DNA from: Sandaracinaceae bacterium
Lineage (GTDB): Bacteria; Myxococcota_A; Polyangia; Polyangiales; Sandaracinaceae
NCBI GenBank assembly: GCA_025056955.1
Contig: JANWYL010000024.1
Location: 1 to 18,625, forward strand
Reading direction: 5' to 3'
Length of the DNA stretch: 18,625 nucleotides
Shown here piece after piece: positions 6,237 to 13,758 of the stretch. Each line of letters begins with the position of its first letter. Within the stretch, counting starts at the first letter, position 1. Under the pieces are notes generated by a model. It did not search any database. It was not told where the DNA came from and saw only the letters and a list, made by a program, of their open reading frames with translations. The translations under genes were made by a program, and so were the position numbers.

Positions 6237-7970
6237 ATGGCAAGCATAAAATTTTCAGAGCGAAGTTGGAGGTTTTCAGGGCTTTTCGTTGCGGCCCTGC
6301 TTTGGTTGATCTGCTTCACACCTCGTTTGCGCTCGGAGGTAGGTGCCTCTCTCAGGCACGCTGGCGCCTTTGATCAATTTGCTGTGGCCTCGGATCATCC
6401 TCTGGCCTCAGAGGTGGGTGCCTCGATTCTCGCTCGTGGTGGCAATGCTGCCGATGCAGCAGTGGCCACAGCCCTTGCGCTGGGTGTGCTGCACCCTGCA
6501 TCGAGTGGGTTGGGTGGTGGTGGCTTTTTTCTGTATTACCGCGCCCTTGACCGAGAGCTCTTTTTTTTGGATTTCCGCGAATGTGCTCCCTCCAAGGCCC
6601 ATCCCACCATGTTTGCCAATGGTGCTTCTTCGGAGGTGGGGGGGCTGGCTGTCGCCCTTCCAGGGGAGCCTGCGGGGCTTGAGGCCATCCTCGACCGCTT
6701 CGGCTCTGGTCGTGTTTCGAGGCGCGAAATCGCCGAAGCAGCGGCCCGCCTTGCTGAGCAAGGCTTCCCAGCCAGCCGCTCGCTCAGCCGGTATTCGGCT
6801 GAGACGCCTGCACTCGATCGAGATGAGCTTTTTCGCAGCTTTTTCCCTCCCAACTCCGATCGCATTCCTGAGGGCCATCTCCTTCGTAACTTGCAGTTGG
6901 CCAAAACCCTTCGGCGCTTTGGAGTTGAGGGTTCAAGGCCCTTTTACCAGGGTGATATTGCGCAGGCAATCGTTCGCGAAGTCAGAAAGCGCGGGGGCAT
7001 CCTCACCATGGAGGACTTCCGCAACTACCGGCCCATTGAGCGAAAGCCGATTGAGGGTTTGCGCTTCGGCCATCGCTGGGTAACAGCACCCCCCCCATCA
7101 GCTGGTGGCGTCACATTGCTCCAGAGCTTGGCCTTTGTTGAAGCCCTTCTGCCTCACCCACGTGAAGGTGCCCGCTTTCGTCACGTGCTCGCTGAGTCAT
7201 GGAAAGGCGCATTTCTCGATCGGATGCGCTACCTCGGTGATCCCGATTTTGTTCAGGTGCCAGTCCAATCACTTCTCGATCCATCTCGGGTGCGCTTGCG
7301 GGTTGAGCGCTTCCAACCCTTCCTTGCCCAACCAAGCGCTGTCTACGATATCGATGCTCTTCTCCCAACACCTGAACCACAGAGGGAAGGGGGTACCACC
7401 CACATTTGTGTCGTCGATGGGAATGGCAACGTTGCGGCCCTTACGAGCACGATCAATTTGCCTTTTGGCGCTCGCTTTTCAGTGCTTGGTATGGTGATGA
7501 ACGACGAGATGGATGATTTTGCCAAAGGCATCGGGCTCCCCAATGCATTCGGCCTGCCTGGTGGTGCGGCCAACATGATAAAGCCAGGGAAACGTCCCGT
7601 TTCAACGATGACACCGACAATCGTTTTCGATGGTGAGCGCCCTCGCTTGTGCATTGGTGGAAGCGGTGGGAGTCGGATTGTGACGGCCGTTGAACAGGTG
7701 GCGCTTTTTGTCTTGCTTTTGGGTGATGAGCTTGAGACAGCGCTTGTGCGCCCACGCATCCATCACCAAGGCATCCCCGACGTTTTGAGTCATGAGGGGA
7801 GTCTCGAAGCATGGATCAGGGAGGGGCTTGGTTTGCGCGGGCATACCCTCAATTCGGTTGAAGCGATTGCCACAGTACAAGCGATTGAAATTCGCTACAC
7901 CCCTGATGGTCGTCGCTTGATTTTTGCAGGGAGCGATCCACGAAAAGGAGGAGCACCATCAGGGAGGTGA
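6237..7970 (+). CDS. ggt: Gamma-glutamyltransferase (GGT), secreted
   Basis: The 577-residue product has a signal-like hydrophobic N-terminus (about 14-28) and the full GGT fold. Visible are Gly-Gly-Asn-Ala-Ala-Asp-Ala-Ala (68-75), the Gly-Leu-Gly-Gly-Gly-Gly loop (91-96), Phe-Arg-Glu-Cys-Ala-Pro (113-118; Arg114 fits the substrate carboxylate-binding Arg), and Gly-Gly-Thr-Thr-His (385-389). Thr387 is the expected self-cleavage site and N-terminal nucleophile. Pro-Gly-Lys-Arg-Pro-x-Ser-Thr-Met-Thr-Pro (450-460) and Gly-Gly-Ser-Gly-Gly-Ser (474-479) follow. The enzyme cleaves gamma-glutamyl bonds, as in glutathione or poly-gamma-glutamate, outside the inner membrane. AAGGAG lies 9 nt before the ATG. 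The gene contains T8, G7 and C8 runs. It diverges from ridA and converges on the Ig-repeat gene with 21 bp between stops. Confidence 0.95.
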   Translation: MASIKFSERSWRFSGLFVAALLWLICFTPRLRSEVGASLRHAGAFDQFAVASDHPLASEVGASILARGGNAADAAVATALALGVLHPASSGLGGGGFFLYYRALDRELFFLDFRECAPSKAHPTMFANGASSEVGGLAVALPGEPAGLEAILDRFGSGRVSRREIAEAAARLAEQGFPASRSLSRYSAETPALDRDELFRSFFPPNSDRIPEGHLLRNLQLAKTLRRFGVEGSRPFYQGDIAQAIVREVRKRGGILTMEDFRNYRPIERKPIEGLRFGHRWVTAPPPSAGGVTLLQSLAFVEALLPHPREGARFRHVLAESWKGAFLDRMRYLGDPDFVQVPVQSLLDPSRVRLRVERFQPFLAQPSAVYDIDALLPTPEPQREGGTTHICVVDGNGNVAALTSTINLPFGARFSVLGMVMNDEMDDFAKGIGLPNAFGLPGGAANMIKPGKRPVSTMTPTIVFDGERPRLCIGGSGGSRIVTAVEQVALFVLLLGDELETALVRPRIHHQGIPDVLSHEGSLEAWIREGLGLRGHTLNSVEAIATVQAIEIRYTPDGRRLIFAGSDPRKGGAPSGR

Positions 7971-7991
7971 CTCCACTTGGTGAAAGCCGCA

Positions 7992-10118
7992 TCAACCTCT
8001 TCTTCGCATTCGAATGAGCAAGGCAAGCAACGTGGCCAACCAAGGCACAAGGCTTGGCATCGATCTCGAACCCATCCGGCACCCGCACGCCCCACCCGCA
8101 ACACCGCCAGGGGATGGCACTCCTCCCGCATCTTGGGTGAAGGGGCCACCTTCTGGTGCAGACGCATCTTGACTGCCAAGCATTCCAGAATCGACAGAGC
8201 CATCATTTGCAGTCGGTGCATCGACCACCCCACCATCGAGAAGTCCACCGTCAGAGAAAGGTCCTGCATCAGCAGGCGGCGCTTCTATTTGCACCATTTC
8301 GCTGTCGGTGGCGCGATTGCCTGCCTGATCTTCAGCCCTGGCTTCGACCGTGTGCATGCCTGGTCCCAGGGGCATGCCGAGATCGATTTCCCAACTCCCA
8401 TCGTCGCGCACAGTGACTGGGCCGTAACTCATTCCACCGATCGTCACCACCACCTGAGCACCAGGCTCCCCCCTCCCACGCACAGTGGAACCTTCGATGC
8501 TTGTGATTTCGACAAATGTTGTTGTGTCGACTCTGAAGTTCGATCGGCTTTGGGCAGTATGACCAAAGGAATCGGTGGCGCGGGCCTCGACTTGGTATTC
8601 ACCATCTCTGAGCTCTTCGCTCAGCCCGATGGACCAGGTGCCATCATTTCCCACCGTGGTGCTTCCAACGACCATTCCGTTGATCGACACGGTGACCGTT
8701 GCACCTGGCTCACCACGCCCAGAAATGCTCGGACGGTTGTTCGAGAGCACTGCACCATCAGAGGGTGATTGGATGGAGACATAGGTGCTCAGGTCGATGC
8801 TGAAGTTGGTTGCATCGCTCGCACTCATGCCATTGGCACGCACTGTCGCAGTGACGTTGTGGGCTCCCTCTGCCAGGGGTTCCGTTGGGGTGAAAAACCA
8901 TCTCCCGTCAGCTCCAGCCCTTGCTGTTCCAACAACCATCCCATCGATTTGAATCTCAACCTCAGTGCCTGGGGTGGCCGTGCCAGAGATGGTCGGGCGA
9001 GATTGGGAAAGGGTGCTTCCATTGCTGGGAGATTCAATATCAACCGAAAGCGCGCTACAAGAATGGTTGATGTCACATATTCCCAGAGAACAGGGAGTAC
9101 CAAGCGCAAGTGGAGTTGAATGACAGAGGTTTTCACGGCACTCATCCGTTGTGCATTCGTTTGTGTCGTTGCAGTGGGTGTTGGCGGTGCATTGGACGCA
9201 CTGATTGACGCCGGAGGAGGTGGTGATGCAGAAGGGTGAGGAAGCTGAGCATCCGAGGTCTTGGTCAGTTGGGGACGAATCGATGCAGGGTTGGCAGATG
9301 GGTGCGGATGGGCCAGATGTCTGGCAGTGTGGTCTATCGGAGGTGCATCCTGGGTCAGTGGATGTTGGGTTGGTGTCGATGCAACGGACGCAGGTGGCGG
9401 AGGCGTTGCAGACTCCACCGGAACAAGAGGAGCCGACTGGGAGAGGGGTGTAGCGGCAAGCGTTGGAGACGCACTCATCCCTTGTGCACTCGTTTGTGTC
9501 GTTGCAGTGGGTGTCGCTTCCACAGGTTACGCGCACCCTCCACCGAAACCAGCGCGGAGATGAGGCGAAGTCAGTACACCCTCTTGGACTCCAGACCATC
9601 TGTCCGCCCACACTGTATCCCCAGTTTACAGCTGTTCCCCACCAATTGTTTGGGCATCCTGCTGCCACCTCCCACCCGCTGTCATTGAATCCCGGCTCAT
9701 ACCAGTTGGAAGGGGGCATTGTGCTTGTGGTTCGAATTCCAGCACCTCCGCTTGTCACAGCAATGAGGCGCATCGTTCCTTGCTCGTACAAGGCGAGCAA
9801 GCAACCAGCAACGACACCATATCGATCAGTGCCTTGGAATGCAATCGTGTGATCTCCTACGTCGAGATCAAGAGAGTAATCGTCATAAAACCTCCAGTCT
9901 CCCCAATTTGGGCGCGTGCCTTGGGCTACACCGTCAACATACAGTGACTGCACCGCGTCGTCACAGGTGATCCGCAAAATCACCGGGACACGCCCCTGAG
10001 CGAGTGTGGGAACGGTAGGCCAAGACACGAAAACGGAAAAAAAACAAAAGATAAGATTCCAGGCCAACTTTGGACTGAAGGCGCGCAATTTGAGTACCAG
10101 AGGACACGGGCAGCGCAT
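7992..10118 (-). CDS. Large secreted Cys-rich/Ig-like repeat surface protein with MYXO-CTERM-like tail
   Basis: From the ATG at 10118 the product is 708 residues. A signal peptide (hydrophobic 19-33, likely cut near 40) is followed by a Trp/Tyr-rich beta domain (about 45-198) resembling a galactose-binding-like jelly roll. A Cys-rich part (199-355) contains two His-Cys-Asn-Asp-Thr-Asn-Glu-Cys modules (204-211, 315-322) and two Cys-x2-Cys-Ile-Asp units between them. Three bacterial Ig-like domains follow (about 358-443, 445-531, 533-613), the third shortened at its start. An Asp/Gly/Ala/Pro linker leads to Gly-Gly-Ala-Cys-Gly-Cys-Arg (675-681), a hydrophobic segment (689-702) and Arg-Met-Arg-Arg-Arg-Gly. 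That end fits MYXO-CTERM, so it is probably surface-anchored. Adhesion or motility is possible by analogy with Ig-repeat proteins of myxobacteria but is not shown. An upstream ATG at 10241 would overlap truC by 92 bp and spoil the signal peptide. No clear Shine-Dalgarno. Confidence 0.85.
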   Translation of the reverse strand: MRCPCPLVLKLRAFSPKLAWNLIFCFFSVFVSWPTVPTLAQGRVPVILRITCDDAVQSLYVDGVAQGTRPNWGDWRFYDDYSLDLDVGDHTIAFQGTDRYGVVAGCLLALYEQGTMRLIAVTSGGAGIRTTSTMPPSNWYEPGFNDSGWEVAAGCPNNWWGTAVNWGYSVGGQMVWSPRGCTDFASSPRWFRWRVRVTCGSDTHCNDTNECTRDECVSNACRYTPLPVGSSCSGGVCNASATCVRCIDTNPTSTDPGCTSDRPHCQTSGPSAPICQPCIDSSPTDQDLGCSASSPFCITTSSGVNQCVQCTANTHCNDTNECTTDECRENLCHSTPLALGTPCSLGICDINHSCSALSVDIESPSNGSTLSQSRPTISGTATPGTEVEIQIDGMVVGTARAGADGRWFFTPTEPLAEGAHNVTATVRANGMSASDATNFSIDLSTYVSIQSPSDGAVLSNNRPSISGRGEPGATVTVSINGMVVGSTTVGNDGTWSIGLSEELRDGEYQVEARATDSFGHTAQSRSNFRVDTTTFVEITSIEGSTVRGRGEPGAQVVVTIGGMSYGPVTVRDDGSWEIDLGMPLGPGMHTVEARAEDQAGNRATDSEMVQIEAPPADAGPFSDGGLLDGGVVDAPTANDGSVDSGMLGSQDASAPEGGPFTQDAGGVPSPGGVAGGACGCRMGSRSMPSLVPWLATLLALLIRMRRRG
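9139..9181 (-). repeat. 43-bp direct repeat, copy 1 (intragenic)
   Basis: This segment matches 9472-9514 at 41 of 43 bases by direct reading. Both copies encode the His-Cys-Asn-Asp-Thr-Asn-Glu-Cys-Thr-x-Asp-Glu-Cys module of the surface protein. The near-identity at DNA level suggests a recent duplication or gene conversion rather than old protein-level repetition. Confidence 0.85.
9472..9514 (-). repeat. 43-bp direct repeat, copy 2 (intragenic)
   Basis: Partner of the copy at 9139-9181, same orientation, two mismatches. Recombination between them would delete 333 bp in frame (111 codons), removing both Cys-Ile-Asp units and shortening the Cys-rich stalk. Confidence 0.85.
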
Positions 10119-10149
10119 GCAGCAAGTTTTGCCAAGGTTGGTGAACCCG

Positions 10150-10938
10150 TCAACGACTGCCAAAGCGATCGAGCAAATCACCTTGGAGGCCAAGGGCTTG
10201 TGCTGTTGCTTCCTCAATTTTTCGGAGTGCGCTTTCGCCAATTCCCATTTTAATCATAGGAATTCGCAGGTCTTCTGGAATAGGAGCAAAAAAACCCATC
10301 AAAGAGTGAGGAGGTGCCCAGTGGGGGATTGTGATTCCAATTGCATGGAGGGCCAAGCGATGGAGGCCGCACAAGGCTCGCATCGCTCGATTCTCCTTAC
10401 CATCGCCATGGGAGGTGTCACCCAAAATCGGACAATGGATATGGCGAAGGTGAAGGCGCAGTTGGTGGTAGCGACCTGTTTCTGGCTCGCACCATACAAG
10501 GGCATAGCGCTCTTTTCCTGTGCGGGGATCAATTGCCACCTCAAGGGTGCGGTAGTGGGTGCTTGCTGGGATGCGCCGAGGATCCTCAGCACTGCGAGGC
10601 ACTGGGTGATTGATCACACCTTCCCTTGGTGAAGGTATGCCTCGCACCCACGCGAGGTAGATCTTTTTTGTCTTGCCTCCTCTGAAAAAAGCGTTTAGCG
10701 CTCTTGCTGCCTCTTCACTAAGGCCCATCACAACCACGCCACTCGTTGCGCCATCCAAACGATGGATCGGCCAGATCCATTTTTTTAGTTGTTTTTTGAG
10801 ATACGCCATCAGGTGGTGGCGCGAGCGTTCGTGGCCACGGTGGACAGCAAGCCCTGAGGGCTTGTTGACCACAACCATTCCTTCGTCTTCGTAAAGAATG
10901 GGGATGAAGGGAAAACCTCCTTGACGTTGATGAACCAT
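10150..10938 (-). CDS. truC: tRNA pseudouridine(65) synthase TruC-like, RluA family
   Basis: The 262-residue product is close to E. coli TruC in length and motifs. It begins with Leu-Tyr-Glu-Asp-Glu and Val-Asn-Lys-Pro-Ser-Gly (24-29). The catalytic motif His-Arg-Leu-Asp-Gly-Ala-Thr-Ser-Gly (59-67) carries the nucleophilic Asp62. It also has Thr-His-Tyr-Arg, then Glu-Thr-Gly-Arg-Tyr-His-Gln-Leu-Arg and Ile-Leu-Gly-Asp-Thr-Ser-His-Gly-Asp, the TruC-type C-terminal signature. TruC converts U65 of certain tRNAs to pseudouridine; RluA relatives acting on rRNA remain possible. There is no N-terminal S4 domain, as expected for TruC. The ATG at 10938 has a weak AAAGG very close upstream. The 107-bp gap from the nuclease gene is the largest in this run, so it may have its own promoter. 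Confidence 0.87.
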   Translation of the reverse strand: MVHQRQGGFPFIPILYEDEGMVVVNKPSGLAVHRGHERSRHHLMAYLKKQLKKWIWPIHRLDGATSGVVVMGLSEEAARALNAFFRGGKTKKIYLAWVRGIPSPREGVINHPVPRSAEDPRRIPASTHYRTLEVAIDPRTGKERYALVWCEPETGRYHQLRLHLRHIHCPILGDTSHGDGKENRAMRALCGLHRLALHAIGITIPHWAPPHSLMGFFAPIPEDLRIPMIKMGIGESALRKIEEATAQALGLQGDLLDRFGSR

Positions 10939-11045
10939 TGCCTTTGCAATCGATCACATAAACCATAACCATCTGGCTAGAAGAGGGCCAATCCGTGGAA
11001 TGCACCTTTGCCTCTCGGGACAGTTGAACTGCCCATCGAGGGAAA

Positions 11046-12353
11046 TCATTCCGAGCGCTGAGAATCAACGCGATTGAAAAGAGGTGCGGACACATCCCTT
11101 CGCCACAACGCTTTGACGCGGTCGAGGATCACCTGAGGTGATATGCTCTGCTTGTAGACGTAAAGAGAAGCCCCCCACTCCGTGGGCATCACGCATTCGC
11201 TCACTCGCAGCCGCTCGCTTGCACAAAAGATGATTGGCTCTGGCAGCCCAGCTCTGGCAGCTTCAGCCCGCTTCCATACGGCGTCTCTGTTCCAAAAACC
11301 AAGGATTTCAATGTGGACCACAAGAGAGTAGTGTGGATCCCTGAGGGTGAGGTCTGGGACCAGCGCCCCAACACCTGGGATATTGAACAACGTTTGAGCA
11401 GGGGTGATTTCCAAGAAGGGGGCGAGTTGAGCGAGCCTTTCTGCAAGGGATTGCACTTCATCATTGATGGTGGCGGGAGGGGGTTGGGAGTTGAGGAGAA
11501 GGTGATGCGGAGCTTCGATCACAAAGCGGCAAGGGTTTCGCCCTCGACCCCAGAGGATCTCAGCAGAAATCCGGACAGGGGATGAAGCAAGCAGATGGGG
11601 GAGGGCAAGGGAGAGGGCCAAGCCGTAACGAGTGGTTGACTCAAAAAGGGAGTAAGGGCCAGTGATTTGAAGGTGCGGCTTGGTGAAAGAGGAGGAAGAT
11701 GAATTTCCCCTCCAGGTACACTCCCACAGCAAACGGTGAAACTTGAGGTAACGCAGGAGATTGCGCAGGGAGGGAGCTGAGATGGTTTCCCAATCGGCTT
11801 CAACTTTTGTGGCGCGAAGCAAAACCGACTGGGCTTGGGCGAGATCGTATCGATCAACCAATGCTTGCGCTCCCCCTGGGATGAAGATACGGCCGGGATT
11901 CATTGAGGATCCAGCGGGTGCACGGATGATTTGGGCGCTTCGGAGGTCTCCATAGAGATGGCGATCGATGAAATCGGGTGAGAGGTTGTTGGCGCTTGCA
12001 AAAGCAGCGATCACCTTTTCGCGATCAAAAGGCTTTCCGCTTTTTCTCCATTCGGCAGCGAAGGTGAACAACTTTTCCCTAAGGGATTGGCAGTCCACCT
12101 CCTCTGGCTCTTCAAGGGCCATCTCCTTTTCGAGCAATGCGATCAACCCATCCCGCAGCTTTTTCTCTTGAGGTGTCACCTCAATGGCACGCCAAGCATT
12201 TTCAAGCTCGCCTCGGCTCCTTCCGATATGGGCTTCAGCACAGGCGATGAGCTCTTCAGCGATTTGAATGGCCCGCTGTTTGCGCGACCCAAGCCAGCGC
12301 ACTTCGAGCAAATCGCCCTTTACGTAGGCGTGAACAAGGTGAATGGGCAACAT
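11046..12353 (-). CDS. DUF790 / Bax1-like nuclease, partner of XPB helicase
   Basis: The 435-residue product matches the DUF790 family, which includes archaeal Bax1. Marks are Arg-Tyr-Asp-Leu-Ala-Gln-Ala-Gln-Ser-Val-Leu-Leu-Arg-Ala-Thr (168-182), Gly-Pro-Tyr-Ser-Leu-Phe-Glu-Ser-Thr-Thr-Arg-Tyr-Gly (232-244), and a C-terminal nuclease-like core with Val-Pro-Asp-Leu-Thr-Leu (332-337) and His-Ile-Glu-Ile-Leu-Gly-Phe-Trp (347-354). Asp334 and Glu349 are the likely metal ligands of a PD-(D/E)xK-type site whose usual Lys position appears changed. In archaea, Bax1 binds XPB and cuts DNA at bubble structures, as proposed for nucleotide excision repair. Here it starts 2 bp after the helicase stop, supporting a complex. 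The ATG lacks a Shine-Dalgarno, so translation may be coupled to the helicase gene. Function in bacteria is inferred from family and context. Confidence 0.87.
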   Translation of the reverse strand: MLPIHLVHAYVKGDLLEVRWLGSRKQRAIQIAEELIACAEAHIGRSRGELENAWRAIEVTPQEKKLRDGLIALLEKEMALEEPEEVDCQSLREKLFTFAAEWRKSGKPFDREKVIAAFASANNLSPDFIDRHLYGDLRSAQIIRAPAGSSMNPGRIFIPGGAQALVDRYDLAQAQSVLLRATKVEADWETISAPSLRNLLRYLKFHRLLWECTWRGNSSSSSFTKPHLQITGPYSLFESTTRYGLALSLALPHLLASSPVRISAEILWGRGRNPCRFVIEAPHHLLLNSQPPPATINDEVQSLAERLAQLAPFLEITPAQTLFNIPGVGALVPDLTLRDPHYSLVVHIEILGFWNRDAVWKRAEAARAGLPEPIIFCASERLRVSECVMPTEWGASLYVYKQSISPQVILDRVKALWRRDVSAPLFNRVDSQRSE

Positions 12354-12355
12354 GG

Positions 12356-13729
12356 CTAGTGATAGGCTTCGTGTGCTCGCCTCCGCTCGCTCGTTGATGC
12401 CTCCATCGTGCGTGCGGTGACGAGTTCATAAAGCAGGGCGAATTTCCCTTCACGCTTTCGAAGGATGCGCCCCAAGCGTTGAACATGTTCGCGGACTGAT
12501 CCGCTTCCTGATACCACGATTGCAACGCTGGCCTCTGGAACGTCCACCCCTTCGTTTAACACCTTTGACGTAACGATTGCGTTGTAGACGCCACGGGCAA
12601 AATCAGCGAGGATTTCGCTGCGCTCACGGACCTTGCTTTGATGGGTGATTGCCGGAATGAGGAGAGCGCGGGAGATGGCATAGCAGGTGGCGTTGTCTTC
12701 GGTGAAAATCAAGGTGCGTTCCTTGCGGTGCTCCTCGAGCAAGCGTTGCACAACTTGAAGCTTTGCAGGGGCACAAAAAGCCAGTTCTCTTTGGCGACGG
12801 TATGCGGCCATTGCTTTTTGGCCTTCGACAGTGCGGGAGGCCAAACGAATGAACTGAATCCACCCATCAGGCTGGTGGGGGCGTATCCCATGCTTGGCAA
12901 GAAATTGAAGATAGATGGCACGTGCCTCCTCGTACTCCTTTCGTTCTTCCTTGGAGAGTGGGATGGAGATTCGAATGGTTTGGTAGTCTGCAAGGTAATC
13001 ACCCGCGAGCTCGCTGATCTCACGGCGATAAACGATTGGACCAATCAAATCTTCAAGGAGCTCATGACGGCCATCACTCCGTTCTGGTGTTGCAGTCAAG
13101 CCGAGTCGAAAGGGTGCGATCGATTGGGTGGCAATCAACATGAAACTTGGTGACGGAAGGTGATGACACTCGTCAAAGACGATGAGCCCAAAACGATTGC
13201 CAAGGTGTTCGATGTGCATGTAGGCAGAATCATAGGTGGAGACGGTGATGTCTTGGATGTCGTAATCACCACCTCCCATGAGCCCAATTGGTCGGTTGAA
13301 GCTCGCTCTCAAAAGGTCATACCATTGACGGACCAGTTCGAGGGTTGGTGCGACAACAAGGGTGCTCCGCTTCGTTTGACTGATGGCGAAGACTGCAACA
13401 TGGGTTTTGCCGGCCCCTGTTGGAAGGACAATGACACCTCGTCCACGTGCTTTCTTCCATGCAGAAAGGGCCTCCTTTTGGTAAGAGCGACTCTGATGTT
13501 GGGATTGTAAATTCAGCTCAATCTCTTCATACTTTTTCGCTTCATCAACGAATGAAATCCCAAGCTCACGGAAGGCAAGCAAAAGTGCGGCATAATCGCA
13601 AGCACGGCTTCTGAGAGATCTCGTTCGTGGATCATGATGGCATCGTCCAGGGAGCGGATTTGGAGCGCCGGGAGGCCAATTGAGGATTTCAAGCGTTCCT
13701 CCAACAAATCGCACGACCACCGAGCTCAT
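12356..13729 (-). CDS. XPB-family DNA helicase (SF2)
   Basis: The 457-residue product follows the archaeal XPB layout end to end. A damage-recognition-like N-terminus (1-75) leads into helicase domain 1, with Arg-Ser-Tyr-Gln (81-84), Walker A Leu-Pro-Thr-Gly-Ala-Gly-Lys-Thr (102-109), Asp-Glu-Cys-His (186-189) and Thr-Ala-Thr (212-214). A thumb-like insert lies about 283-316. Domain 2 includes Pro-Ala-Ile-Thr-His, Val-Leu-Asn-Glu-Gly-Val-Asp-Val-Pro and motif VI Gln-Arg-Leu-Gly-Arg-Ile-Leu-Arg (417-424). The XPB hallmark Arg-Glu-Asp occurs here as Arg-Ser-Asp (217-219). XPB unwinds or translocates on DNA using ATP; with Bax1 it is thought to open and cut damaged DNA. The start is 29 bp after the response regulator stop, with a weak AGGG upstream. 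No transcription factor TFIIH partners are expected in bacteria. Confidence 0.93.
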   Translation of the reverse strand: MSSVVVRFVGGTLEILNWPPGAPNPLPGRCHHDPRTRSLRSRACDYAALLLAFRELGISFVDEAKKYEEIELNLQSQHQSRSYQKEALSAWKKARGRGVIVLPTGAGKTHVAVFAISQTKRSTLVVAPTLELVRQWYDLLRASFNRPIGLMGGGDYDIQDITVSTYDSAYMHIEHLGNRFGLIVFDECHHLPSPSFMLIATQSIAPFRLGLTATPERSDGRHELLEDLIGPIVYRREISELAGDYLADYQTIRISIPLSKEERKEYEEARAIYLQFLAKHGIRPHQPDGWIQFIRLASRTVEGQKAMAAYRRQRELAFCAPAKLQVVQRLLEEHRKERTLIFTEDNATCYAISRALLIPAITHQSKVRERSEILADFARGVYNAIVTSKVLNEGVDVPEASVAIVVSGSGSVREHVQRLGRILRKREGKFALLYELVTARTMEASTSERRRAHEAYH

Positions 13730-13758
13730 GGTTGACCCTAGAAAACTTGGGTGATGCC

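Noticed and set aside
7977..8768. Open frame of 263 codons on the plus strand
   Set aside because: It lies wholly antisense to the Ig-like repeats of the surface protein, whose domain pattern is clear; the plus-strand translation is low-complexity His/Arg/Ser-rich.
9139..9514. Possible CRISPR-like repeats
   Set aside because: Only two copies 333 bp apart, inside a coding frame and encoding the same protein module; no regular spacers and no cas genes.
11011..11042. Imperfect hairpin (CCTC...CAGTT-G-AACTG...GAGG) between the nuclease gene and truC
   Set aside because: Mismatches split the stem and no T-run follows on the minus strand; it could be an operator but nothing supports that.
10939..11045. 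Possible tRNA or small RNA gene in the 107-bp gap
   Set aside because: No cloverleaf, no TTCGA-type T-loop and no promoter-terminator pair could be found by eye.
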